Assembly (NCBI GenBank): GCA_017558065.1
Contig: JAFYWK010000059.1
Location: 1 to 64,000, forward strand
DNA length: 64,000 bases
Direction: 5' to 3'
Origin: Paludibacteraceae bacterium
Lineage (GTDB): Bacteria; Bacteroidota; Bacteroidia; Bacteroidales; Paludibacteraceae
The notes below the pieces were generated by a model. It was not told the origin of the DNA. It worked only from the letters and a program-made list of their open reading frames with translations, and searched no databases. How positions within the stretch are numbered: position 1 is the stretch's first letter; the number at the start of each line of letters is the position of its first letter. The translations under genes and the position numbers were made by a program. Shown here in pieces: positions 54,484 through 62,380 of this stretch.

Positions 54484-55368
54484 TTATAATAGCATTTTGT
54501 TTTTGAGATATGTCGCGCGAAATTCGTTGGGTGACATATGCTTGTGCTTTTTGAATAGACGGTTGAAATTCGACAGGTTGTTGAAGCCCGTTTGATAGGC
54601 AATCTCCGCGATAGAATGGGTAGTGTCCACCAACATACGCGCCGCATAACCCAAACGCATCTCTATCAGATAATTGGAGAAGGTGGTGCCTGTGCGCAAC
54701 TTGAAGAACCGCGAGAAACTAACAGGCGTCATGCCCACCAGATCTGCCATTTCGCTCAGCGTGACCTCATCTATATAATGCGCACGCAAATAGTCATCTA
54801 CCTTTTGCACGCGACGCGAATCGCTATTGAAGGCACTACGTGAGAACGAAGAGGTGGACAACGTCACTGCCGCATTATCCAACGACAATCGGTTCATCAG
54901 TGATAGGAATAGCAGCAACTGCTGAAAACTATCGCGACTACGCAGCATATCCTCCAACAAACCATATACCGATATAATCATATCCTGCGAAAAACTCACA
55001 CCGCATTGCGCGCGCTCCAACATGGTGCGGATAGTGGCATACTGATTCTTATTCAGCAGCGAATAAGGAAACAGATCGGGCGTGAACTGAATAGTAATCT
55101 CATACATATCATGCACGGGGCAATTGCCCTGCTCCCATGTGTGCTCCAAATCGGTACCTGCTACCAACACCAATTCCAAATCGCCAATCTCGGATATATG
55201 ATCCCCCACAATACGACGAATACCCTTACCATTGCGAATGAAATTCAACTCATACACATTGTGCGTATGCACAGGGTAAGTAAACTCATTTTTCTTGCGC
55301 TCGACAATATACAAACAGTCCTTGTCTGACAAAGGCGTTATTTCACGAATACTGGTACAATGTTCCAT
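54484..55368 (-). CDS. AraC-family transcriptional regulator of the mannan locus
   Basis: A 294-aa regulator with an N-terminal cupin-like sensor (about 20-140: FTYPVHTHNVYELNFIRNGKG and EHTWEQG) and a C-terminal double helix-turn-helix (about 190-290: VTLSEMADLVGMTPVSFSRFFK; SIAEIAYQTGFNNLSNFNRLFK, ending MSPNEFRATY). It probably senses a mannan-derived sugar and activates the operon. No hybrid two-component or SusR-type regulator is present in the window. It is co-transcribed with galK. Its own promoter carries an inverted copy of the candidate operator, which points to autoregulation. Confidence 0.92.
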   Translation of the reverse strand: MEHCTSIREITPLSDKDCLYIVERKKNEFTYPVHTHNVYELNFIRNGKGIRRIVGDHISEIGDLELVLVAGTDLEHTWEQGNCPVHDMYEITIQFTPDLFPYSLLNKNQYATIRTMLERAQCGVSFSQDMIISVYGLLEDMLRSRDSFQQLLLFLSLMNRLSLDNAAVTLSTSSFSRSAFNSDSRRVQKVDDYLRAHYIDEVTLSEMADLVGMTPVSFSRFFKLRTGTTFSNYLIEMRLGYAARMLVDTTHSIAEIAYQTGFNNLSNFNRLFKKHKHMSPNEFRATYLKNKMLL

Positions 55369-55408
55369 ACGAATAGTCCTCCTTTATAAAAGTATCATTT
55401 TTTCGCCA

Positions 55409-55439
55409 CAAAGGTACTATTTTTTTCGTTTTCTTGCAA
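55409..55439 (-). promoter_or_regulatory. Promoter of the regulator-galK operon
   Basis: Minus strand TTGC (55439-55436), 19 bases, TACCTTTG (55416-55409). The leader is about 35 bases. Confidence 0.7.
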
Positions 55440-55454
55440 TACTTCCGTGTTTCA

Positions 55455-55471
55455 GTACCATTATTTGATAA
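55455..55471 (-). promoter_or_regulatory. Inverted copy of the candidate operator upstream of the regulator
   Basis: On the minus strand TTATCAAATAATGGTAC differs by one base from the copy at 58073-58089. It lies 38 bases upstream of the -7 box, in the opposite orientation to the other two copies. Confidence 0.55.
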
Positions 55472-55529
55472 AATAATACTATTCTATCGCCACACATCTT
55501 CTTGTTTAACACATACTATACAATAGCAC

Positions 55530-55563
55530 AACTCGTGCTTGACCGAAGTCATAAGCACGAGTT
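55530..55563. terminator. Hairpin after the third small MKK-type gene
   Basis: AACTCGTGCTT (55530-55540) pairs with AAGCACGAGTT (55553-55563), a perfect 11-bp stem with a 12-base loop. There is no strong U-run on either side. It ends the 57940-55625 operon, like the hairpins behind the other two small genes. Confidence 0.6.
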
Positions 55564-55624
55564 GATTCGCCCACAAAGTGATATATTATATACGCAGATT
55601 CAGACACTCTGCGAGCAAGAGGGA

Positions 55625-55765
55625 TTAATTGCCCCAAACACCACTCACACCTGTATCATTTTGATCTAGCGAATGAGTTGGGATGGCACCACTACCACAC
55701 AATATACCCTGTGGCTGCATCTTCACGCCCGAAGTCATGGGCTGTTGATATATCTTCTTTTTCAT
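55625..55765 (-). CDS. Small MKK-type protein (46 aa) downstream of the 719-aa protein
   Basis: A 46-residue open frame starting MKKKIYQQPMTSGVKMQPQG, then ILCGSG and a tail ending GVSGVWGN. It begins 15 bases after the stop of the 719-aa gene and so is surely in the same transcript. Strong N-terminal likeness to the small protein at 8018-8146 and weaker to 657-788. The tail is variable and has no hydrophobic segment. If the neighbouring promoter analysis is right, it is part of the mannan regulon. Function unknown. Confidence 0.7.
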   Translation of the reverse strand: MKKKIYQQPMTSGVKMQPQGILCGSGAIPTHSLDQNDTGVSGVWGN

Positions 55766-55780
55766 AACTCTTATCTGTTT

Positions 55781-57940
55781 TTATTTTACTACTAATACTT
55801 TTTTGCCATTCACGATATAGAAACCGGCGGCAGTTGGTTCATTGATCTGACGACCCATAATATCGTATGTACCTTCTTGCATAGGAGCAATACCGCCATT
55901 GATATTCTCAACACCTGTAGCCGCATTCTCCTCTGCATATCCCATGCCTACACGACGGCGACCTGGCATAGGCGCTATGGCTTCGGTGGAAATATCCGAC
56001 ACAATTATATAAGCACGGTTAGCACGCAAACCGCAGTTCGCCTCGCACTTGCTAATCTCATTATTATAAACAATATACTCCTCTTTGTCTGCATTGAGAC
56101 CCGCTACATCATTTGTCTCATTGCGAATACCATACAGACCATTTTCTTCCCCGTGTGCATAGTCTGCAACGGTATTATCGTAGGTCACCGAGATATTGTC
56201 GCTTGTGGCGTGGAAGATATAAGGCATACCTGCTTCCATATCGGTTGCTTCATCCAGATAAATCTTTTTCGCTGCATCGTCGCGATAAGCAATCTCATAG
56301 AGTGTCATGCCCGAATAATTAGCAGCTCCGTATGGCAAACAGATTGTACCATAGTCGCCAGAAGTCACCGCACGATGGTAGTTACCATACTCTCCTTCAG
56401 TCATAGCAGAGCGCGAGAAAGTAGCAGATGCTATTTCAAAACTTGTACCAGAAAATTCTGTACTCAAGAAAATGCCTTTCACATAGGATTTCAAGCTATT
56501 ATCCAATACCAATTCTACAGTATTAGCGCCCGCCTCGAATCCTTGCTCATTGGTTTTACCGTTGTCATAATCGGCTTTCAACACGCCTCCTGCGGTAGTA
56601 GGTGTAGCAAAAGTGACAATCACTCTCGTATAGTCGCTACAGTCTGCATAAATATTCCAACCGCGAGCTCCCCAACCGCCTGTGAAAGAAATAGTCTTCG
56701 TAGCAGCATCATAGTCACTGCTCCATCCATACTCCAATTTTGCCAAACTGAGCGGTGTTTGGTCGTTGAGTTTGACAAGATAAATACGCTCAATCTTCAA
56801 TGTATTAGCTATTGCTAATTGGAGGTATATTTCATTGACATCTTTTTTGCTGCTCGTGAGTTCATATTCCACTTTGGTAGCATTGGCATCAAATCCTTGT
56901 TCACCACTTGTACCATCGCTATACAGCACTTTCAACACACCATTCGCTGGGGCTGGTTCGCTAAATTCTGCCACCACTTTGCTATAGTCACTGAGGTCGC
57001 GTGCCATCCACCAACCACAAGCACCCCATTCGCCCGTGAATGTAATCGTTTTTGCATCAGCATCGTATGTGCTACTCCAACCTTCGTTGATAGCAGAAAG
57101 ATCCAAATCCTTTGTCACATACTGTGGCAATAGTGTTTGAATATCGCGCACGAAATACGCAGCACCTAAGGTGATGGTAGCGGCATCAGCATCACCATTG
57201 ATAGTGATTTTTTGCACACTGCTTGCACCTTCTTCACGGATAGGTACTGACACGCTCGTAGCACCAGCCGAATAGCCACTTTCGGTTTTAGCGATACTAT
57301 TATTATATTCTACTGCAACATAGCCGCCACAAGTCGCTCCAACAAATTCTACCACGAAATTTACATATTCGCTATAATCTGCTTCGCCAAGCCACCATTG
57401 TCCGCCGTCCCATGCCCACCTCGTGGTCAAAACATGCGTAGAAGCATCATAATTCTCACCCCATCCACTAAACGTACCCAAATCCAATGCTGTTTCAAAC
57501 TCTGCTGCAGAACCAGCGTATAGGTTGCCTATGTCCAATGTACCGCCATTGGAAGTGTTTTGCAGCATAATCTTGTTTACCTTTTGTTTGCGAGCAGGAT
57601 CCAGCTTAAAGGTAACTTGTTTGGTGCCTGTGCTGAATTGATATTCTTGCGAAATATTATTCTCATCGCCTGCAATCTTTTCGTACTCTAATGTAAACTT
57701 AAAGTCGCCTTGGCAGTCCTCTAACACAATGCACACATACTCGTATGCACTTAGGTCATGTCCTAACCATACATCACCGCCTACCCAACTATAATTAGCA
57801 TCGTAGGTGATTACATTGCCTTCTGCAACAAGCATTTTCTCAGCATCCCACGAGTTGAACTTCCCCATGCTGATTTGATCTACTGCCTGCACACCAATGC
57901 TTATCAGTATGCCTGCCAAAAAAGTAAAGAATTTTTTCAT
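55781..57940 (-). CDS. Secreted protein with four sugar-binding-like modules (719 aa)
   Basis: Signal peptide (MKKFFTFLAGILISIGVQA), then four modules of about 115-125 residues (about 22-145, 150-275, 280-395, 396-510). The last two are closest to those of the mannan-operon protein (GWSSTYDADAKTITFTGEWG; GWSSDYDAATKTISFTGGWG). The final 200 residues match the end of the 1051-aa InlB-repeat protein (YGTICLP, NRAYI, tail YDIMGRQINEPTAAGFYIVN). No catalytic motif is seen. It probably binds mannan at the cell surface. Its promoter has the same operator at the same distance as the mannan operon. Confidence 0.78.
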   Translation of the reverse strand: MKKFFTFLAGILISIGVQAVDQISMGKFNSWDAEKMLVAEGNVITYDANYSWVGGDVWLGHDLSAYEYVCIVLEDCQGDFKFTLEYEKIAGDENNISQEYQFSTGTKQVTFKLDPARKQKVNKIMLQNTSNGGTLDIGNLYAGSAAEFETALDLGTFSGWGENYDASTHVLTTRWAWDGGQWWLGEADYSEYVNFVVEFVGATCGGYVAVEYNNSIAKTESGYSAGATSVSVPIREEGASSVQKITINGDADAATITLGAAYFVRDIQTLLPQYVTKDLDLSAINEGWSSTYDADAKTITFTGEWGACGWWMARDLSDYSKVVAEFSEPAPANGVLKVLYSDGTSGEQGFDANATKVEYELTSSKKDVNEIYLQLAIANTLKIERIYLVKLNDQTPLSLAKLEYGWSSDYDAATKTISFTGGWGARGWNIYADCSDYTRVIVTFATPTTAGGVLKADYDNGKTNEQGFEAGANTVELVLDNSLKSYVKGIFLSTEFSGTSFEIASATFSRSAMTEGEYGNYHRAVTSGDYGTICLPYGAANYSGMTLYEIAYRDDAAKKIYLDEATDMEAGMPYIFHATSDNISVTYDNTVADYAHGEENGLYGIRNETNDVAGLNADKEEYIVYNNEISKCEANCGLRANRAYIIVSDISTEAIAPMPGRRRVGMGYAEENAATGVENINGGIAPMQEGTYDIMGRQINEPTAAGFYIVNGKKVLVVK

Positions 57941-58033
57941 ACAAATGTATTTTTAATGTTAATGAATATCCTTCGTGCGCGTATATACGTATATATTAAG
58001 GTGTTGTGCCTTTGGTACTTTTGAAAAACGCTG

Positions 58034-58041
58034 CAAAGGTA
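58034..58041 (-). promoter_or_regulatory. -7 box of the 719-aa protein gene (weak -33)
   Basis: TACCTTTG on the minus strand, about 94 bases before the ATG. It sits in GCAAAGGTACTGC, also found at the mannan-operon promoter (53208-53220). No consensus -33 is present. Confidence 0.65.
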
Positions 58042-58072
58042 CTGCAAGTTTTTTATATGCTTGTGCACTATC

Positions 58073-58089
58073 TTATCAAATGATGGTAC
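58073..58089 (+). promoter_or_regulatory. Candidate operator upstream of the 719-aa protein gene
   Basis: TTATCAAATGATGGTAC lies 31 bases upstream of the -7 box (58042-58072 between), the same distance and orientation as at the mannan operon. Confidence 0.6.
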
Positions 58090-58354
58090 AATCTTATTTT
58101 GCAGTAACTATATCAATAACTTATACGGGCTATTTGATGAATATAAGATGTAAATTGTAGGGGATAGAGGCAAGCAGCGGAGCTGCAGTTTAGAGGTGAT
58201 AGGCGGGGAAAGCCACGAAATGCCCCCATGACGCAGCGTCATCGCCCGGCTCACACTAAACCAGTGATGGGAGAGACCGGTGTAGGGCGTAGGATGTAAG
58301 GGCAGGGAGTTACTCGGCAAATTTGCCGAGGGCGGAACAAGCATGTTACTTTGA
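58090..58354. other. Gap between operator and RhuM gene, one palindrome
   Basis: No gene seen. CTCGGCAAATTTGCCGAG (58313-58330) is a perfect 18-bp palindrome about 25 bases after the stop of the RhuM-type gene. It has no U-run but may act as a transcript end. Confidence 0.5.
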
Positions 58355-59224
58355 CTATACAGGTAATTTTTGCAATAGTTCGATGGTCTGCATCTCCATG
58401 CGGCAGAAGGCGAACCACTTCTTGCCGAGGTCTTTGATGCTGGCACCGAGGTGATAGACTGTCTCGTCGATGCATAGGAAGCGGTCGTGAGAGCGGTCGA
58501 AGGTAACAATATCTATCGGAGGATATTGGGCGTTGTGCTTCTGAATATCCAGTTGCAGTTGTGCGGATGGTTTCTTGGTGTAAATCGTCGCAGTTACCTT
58601 GTCTGCTCGTTTGGATAGTATGGTGAGGATACTATCGTCGATGTAGTTGTCGATGAGGACGATGCGGGTAGTGGATTCGCGTATGCGGTCGTTGATGAAA
58701 GTGTAGGCATCGAAGATTTGTCCGTCGTAGAAGATGCCTTGGTGAGGAGGTAGGCTTGTACGGACGAAGAAGTCGATTTTTTGTTCTACATTTTCAATGC
58801 GTTGTTCATGTGCACGTAAGCGTTTGTCGAAGTATTCTTCTACATATACAATTCGCTGATTAACTGCATAACCACGAAGCATATAGTCTTTTAGTACTTC
58901 AGAAGCCCAAATACGAAATGCAGTGCCTTGTTGAGATTTTACACGGTATCCTACTGAAATGATTACATTTAAGTTGTAGAACTCCACATCACGAATAACT
59001 TGTCTATTTCCTTCTGTTTGAACTGTTGCATTTTTTGCAACACTTCCCTCGTAAGTCAACTCTCTCTCTTGAAAGATAGCCTTGATATGTCGTGAAATAA
59101 CGGATTTGTCTCGTCCGAATAAACTCGCCATTTGATTTAAAGTTAGCCACACCGTTTCATTTTCTAGTTTTACCTCCAAAGACATTTGCTCATTTGGTTG
59201 GTACAATACAATCTCGTTTGTCAT
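58355..59224 (-). CDS. RhuM-family protein with a C-terminal PLD-like domain
   Basis: A 289-aa protein. The N-terminal 110 residues are RhuM/ORF6N-like: VWLTLNQMASLFGRDKSVISRHI, NLNVIISVGYRVKSQQGTAFRIWA. From about residue 165 a phospholipase-D-like part follows (GIFYDGQIFDAY; IVLIDNYIDDSILTILSKR; HDRFLCID; YHLGASIKDLGKKWFAF). The HxR....D pattern is a variant of the HxK....D nuclease motif, so activity is uncertain. Such proteins are common in Bacteroidales accessory islands. The promoter region is almost the same as that of the Bro-N gene at 61419-62264. Confidence 0.88.
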   Translation of the reverse strand: MTNEIVLYQPNEQMSLEVKLENETVWLTLNQMASLFGRDKSVISRHIKAIFQERELTYEGSVAKNATVQTEGNRQVIRDVEFYNLNVIISVGYRVKSQQGTAFRIWASEVLKDYMLRGYAVNQRIVYVEEYFDKRLRAHEQRIENVEQKIDFFVRTSLPPHQGIFYDGQIFDAYTFINDRIRESTTRIVLIDNYIDDSILTILSKRADKVTATIYTKKPSAQLQLDIQKHNAQYPPIDIVTFDRSHDRFLCIDETVYHLGASIKDLGKKWFAFCRMEMQTIELLQKLPV

Positions 59225-59512
59225 AATTTTGCATTTTTTTAATTACGCTGCAAAGGTACTACATCAAACTGCTAAAACTTGTCAGTATGTAAAGATTTCT
59301 TCTATAAATTTTACATTTTATACATAACAGTACAGAAAAGGAGAGATTTTTATATACTTTTGGCTTTTTATTGGTGTCTTGCTGATTGTTAATTGGGCAC
59401 AATGCCCGCTGTTGCGATTTTTTTTGTAACAAAAATACGCAGCGCTACGCTTGCTACAAAAATAATTAAAAATTAGATTGTTATACATAGCCAGCATTAA
59501 ATTATCGTAACA
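59225..59512. other. Intergenic region upstream of RhuM gene
   Basis: No gene is seen. It holds the RhuM promoter (59250-59285) and, at 59456-59473, ACAAAAATAATTAAAAAT, identical to 18 bases at 32366 and 33010 in the small-gene array. Confidence 0.5.
59250..59285 (-). promoter_or_regulatory. Promoter region of the RhuM gene, shared with Bro-N gene
   Basis: A -7 box TACCTTTG (59258-59251) lies in a 36-base stretch matching 62289-62324 in all but about five positions. The stretch reaches CTGACAA on the minus strand, well past the -33 position, so a common regulator is likely. There is no consensus -33. Confidence 0.6.
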
Positions 59513-59953
59513 CTAGTATGGTTCAAATATCAATTCTCTATATGCTTTCAGGTATTTGCGTAGGCGTTGTACATCTTTGTCGGTAAGATCAGGAAGTCGG
59601 CGGATATCCATATTATCTGTCAGGTCATTGATCTTGACTGCTACTGCCAGCGGGTTGCTTTTCACTCGTTCGATGAATGCCTCGTATGGTTCGTCGTCGT
59701 GTAGCTTGGTGACACATCGCAGGGCATCTACGATATGTGCAGGAAATCCTTCTGCCAGCAGTGCATCGAAGGTCCATGGGGTATCTTCTACGATGTCGTG
59801 CAATACGCCTACGATTTTCTCGTCGATGGTGCGTCCTGCTTGCATCACGCGCACGACATGCCCTATGTATGGCATACCGGCTTTATCTGTTTGCCCCGCA
59901 TGCGCTTGCATGGCAAGGTTGATAGCTTTGGATAGAAGTTGATTTGTTTCCAT
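59513..59953 (-). CDS. Small HD-domain hydrolase, SpoT/MESH1-like
   Basis: A 146-aa protein made of a single HD domain. Metal-binding pattern: GMPYIGHVVRV (first His), LHDIVEDTPWTFDAL (HD pair followed by ED), and KINDLTDNMDI in place of the KLADRLHN of SpoT. This matches the hydrolase half of RelA/SpoT proteins and stand-alone small alarmone hydrolases, which cleave (p)ppGpp. The substrate here is inferred. It follows the ADP-ribosylglycohydrolase gene by 68 bases in an accessory island. Confidence 0.82.
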   Translation of the reverse strand: METNQLLSKAINLAMQAHAGQTDKAGMPYIGHVVRVMQAGRTIDEKIVGVLHDIVEDTPWTFDALLAEGFPAHIVDALRCVTKLHDDEPYEAFIERVKSNPLAVAVKINDLTDNMDIRRLPDLTDKDVQRLRKYLKAYRELIFEPY

Positions 59954-60021
59954 AGTTTTGTATTTTTAAGGTTAATAGTTTCGGAATTGTTCTTTTGTTT
60001 CGACATCTTTGATGGGTAGGA

Positions 60022-61395
60022 TTATTTCTTATATTTATGGTGCAATGCTAACCATGTCACTCTATAATTCTCCCAGGCAGATGCTGCATCACCTCCTGTC
60101 TCAGCAATTATGAGATACTCAAATAACACCTTACCGGCTTCGTCTCCATTTACTCCAAACTGCGCCAAATCATGATTCATCTTCAAGCGGTCAATCATAA
60201 ATCCTCTATCGCAAGCACGATAATGCGCTTCGAAGGCACACATACCCGTCCAACTGCGATAGTAGCGTATATACTCGTCGTCGCAGTACATAAACCAATG
60301 GTCTTCCATTCCTTCTGGAATATGACCCATGCGAAGAATATCCATTAGGCGGTCAGATAGTTCCATGTAAAATGGCATATCGGTTGTATTTTCCAGATCG
60401 TCAGGCATAGGTTGTATATCCCAATCACGAGCTGTGGCTTTTTTGGTCTTCTCTGGTATCAAGTCGCGTCCTGAAAGCAGATTATTCAGATTGCCAAGTC
60501 CCAACTTCCAATGCATGATAGCCATAACCTCGTCTATATTCGGTGCTTCATTCTCTTCTGCTTTTGCTTGTTTTGCTCTCGGCTTATATGTTTCTCTGCT
60601 TTCGCAGGCAGTATAAAACGCATCCACCACTTGCAGCATTTCATCGGGCAGATAGGAGAGTGCTTTCTCTTTTATCCAATCAGGTATACCCCAAATATGT
60701 TCTGCGATACTACCTACAATAGCGCCGAGAGTATCTGCATCTGCTCCAAGGGATACGGCACGACGGATAGCATCTTCAAAGCTTTCGCTATTAAAAATGA
60801 TTTCTATGGCTACTGGTACTGTGCCTTGGCATGTCTCATCAAACTTATTGCGGTAATCCTCCAAATTGATTTCTGTGTCATAATCACCATCGCAAAGAGC
60901 TGCAACAACTAGTTCTATTACTTCATCTTTAAATTTATCTGGAGGTAATGGGCAGTCAAATGAAACTACGGCGTTATGTATAGCATACGCTATTATTTGC
61001 GCTCCTTTGATGCCTTCTGGATGGTTATGGCTGCACGCAGCACATTTTTCTGCTTCAGGATATATTTCTTTCCAATCATCAAACCACATTCCTATAGGGC
61101 TGACGCGCATGGCGGCTCCGTTGCCATAGCTATTGTAGGGTTGAGGATTGTTGCTCATCACCCATTTGCGGAAGGATATGCCATATCCGCCCATTGGATT
61201 GGGGTAGCGTCGGCACCATGTGTGTATGCTTTTGCCATAGTCGATACCTTTGAGTAGAGCATCAGCCACAGCAATGGTGCAGATGGTGTCATCTGTAAAA
61301 CTGCATTCATCTGTAAACAATTCAAAATCATAGTCGTTGGTTGGATTAAACTCGAAACGACTTCCTACAATATCTCCAATTATTGCTCCTAACAT
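60022..61395 (-). CDS. ADP-ribosylglycohydrolase with extra C-terminal domain
   Basis: A 457-aa protein. Residues 1 to about 270 are a DraG/ARH-type domain: GAIIGDIVGSRFEF, FTDDTICTIAVADALL (metal-binding Asp/Thr), GNGAAMRVSPIG and GADADTLGAIVGSIAEHIWG (second metal site). Such enzymes remove ADP-ribose from proteins. The last 170 residues (WFMYCDDEYIRYYRSWTG, CAFEAHYRACDRGF) are a separate domain I do not recognise. It lies between the Bro-N and HD genes with gaps of 23 and 68 bases, so the three probably form one operon. Confidence 0.88.
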   Translation of the reverse strand: MLGAIIGDIVGSRFEFNPTNDYDFELFTDECSFTDDTICTIAVADALLKGIDYGKSIHTWCRRYPNPMGGYGISFRKWVMSNNPQPYNSYGNGAAMRVSPIGMWFDDWKEIYPEAEKCAACSHNHPEGIKGAQIIAYAIHNAVVSFDCPLPPDKFKDEVIELVVAALCDGDYDTEINLEDYRNKFDETCQGTVPVAIEIIFNSESFEDAIRRAVSLGADADTLGAIVGSIAEHIWGIPDWIKEKALSYLPDEMLQVVDAFYTACESRETYKPRAKQAKAEENEAPNIDEVMAIMHWKLGLGNLNNLLSGRDLIPEKTKKATARDWDIQPMPDDLENTTDMPFYMELSDRLMDILRMGHIPEGMEDHWFMYCDDEYIRYYRSWTGMCAFEAHYRACDRGFMIDRLKMNHDLAQFGVNGDEAGKVLFEYLIIAETGGDAASAWENYRVTWLALHHKYKK

Positions 61396-61418
61396 AGATT
61401 TCTCGGTTAATAATTTCT

Positions 61419-62264
61419 TTATTCTTCTTTTGCTTCTCCATCTTCGATAGGAAGAATTGCATCCGATGCGCGCATGGAGGAGATTACACTATGTCCTAAG
61501 CGTGATTCAATCTCTTTGCGGGTGTTGCCAGCAATGTCTCCACCTTCTTTTGCCAACTTAGCACTTGCGCGAAAACCTTGAGGATTGTTTTGCTTGTGCA
61601 ACTCAGCCGTAGTGATCTCTGCCAAGGTATTGAGTGTCAATTCCAGATTGGTCATGTTATCACGCAAACTCTCCTTATGCAAGCCCTTGTGCTGTTTGTA
61701 TTCGCCCACAGTCTTTCCGCTCCATGCTTGTGTAATAATATTAGTGAGCGAAGCATATTGTTGTCCTTCTTCTACCCCTGCGCGTTTCCATTCGTCGGTA
61801 AGTTCTTTGCGCACTTCTATTGAACGTATACGTTGGTTGATCCATTTCTCCGAATAGCCCAAGCGTGTATAATCGGCAATGGCTTGTTGGATGCTGAGCT
61901 CTGGGTCTTGCATCTGGTCAATACGCTGACTTGCTACCATGGCCATCCATTGCTTAAACGGCTCTGCTTTGGGAGAAGGAACGGATTGGATGATACGAAA
62001 CAGTTGCTCTTGGTCGGCAACATCGGTAAGGTATCTTTTTCCATCTGAAGATAATAATTTCAGTTGGTTACAATTTGTAACCGACTCATTACCCTCTTTT
62101 TTTAATCTATTTTTTAGTACTTTCCAATAATTACGAGGCGTAGCACTATCTGTCAAGATTGCTATTACATCCACTACTGAGAAATACCATTTCTCTTGTG
62201 TGTCATCCCAAATGGTGCGGACGTTTCGCTCTTCAAAAAGTTTTAATGATTGTTTCTGTGTCAT
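61419..62264 (-). CDS. Bro-N (phage antirepressor-like) protein
   Basis: A 281-aa protein. The N-terminal Bro-N domain reads VRTIWDDTQEKWYFSVVDVI, then TPRNYWKVLKNRL and LLSSDGKRYLTDVAD. The C-terminal half has RLGYSEKWINQRI, QQYASLTNIITQAWSGKTV and NPQGFRASAKLAKEGGDIAG, a layout like DinD-type proteins of phages and islands. It probably binds DNA or a protein partner and regulates; the exact role is unknown. It is the first gene of the Bro-N, ADP-ribosylglycohydrolase, HD operon. Confidence 0.88.
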   Translation of the reverse strand: MTQKQSLKLFEERNVRTIWDDTQEKWYFSVVDVIAILTDSATPRNYWKVLKNRLKKEGNESVTNCNQLKLLSSDGKRYLTDVADQEQLFRIIQSVPSPKAEPFKQWMAMVASQRIDQMQDPELSIQQAIADYTRLGYSEKWINQRIRSIEVRKELTDEWKRAGVEEGQQYASLTNIITQAWSGKTVGEYKQHKGLHKESLRDNMTNLELTLNTLAEITTAELHKQNNPQGFRASAKLAKEGGDIAGNTRKEIESRLGHSVISSMRASDAILPIEDGEAKEE

Positions 62265-62288
62265 AATGCGTTAATTTTAAATTCCGCG

Positions 62289-62324
62289 GCAAAGGTAGTA
62301 TATTAAACTGCTAAAAGTTGTCAG
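62289..62324 (-). promoter_or_regulatory. Promoter region of the Bro-N operon, shared with RhuM gene
   Basis: TACCTTTG (62297-62290) with upstream sequence nearly identical to that of the RhuM gene (59250-59285), including AAACTGCTAAAA and TTGTCAG on the plus strand. Confidence 0.6.
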
Positions 62325-62380
62325 GAGGTGGTAAAAAAGTGCAAAATAAATTGGTTTTTATGGGGTGTTGTATAATTATG

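Noticed and set aside
50230..57940. Claim that the C-terminal tails prove type IX secretion
   Set aside because: The tails resemble those on Bacteroidales secreted proteins, but no Por/Gld secretion genes are in the window, so the route is left open.
58108..58509. Minus-strand frame of 133 codons overlapping the end of the RhuM gene
   Set aside because: Different frame from the clear RhuM/PLD-like protein, low-complexity composition, no start signal.
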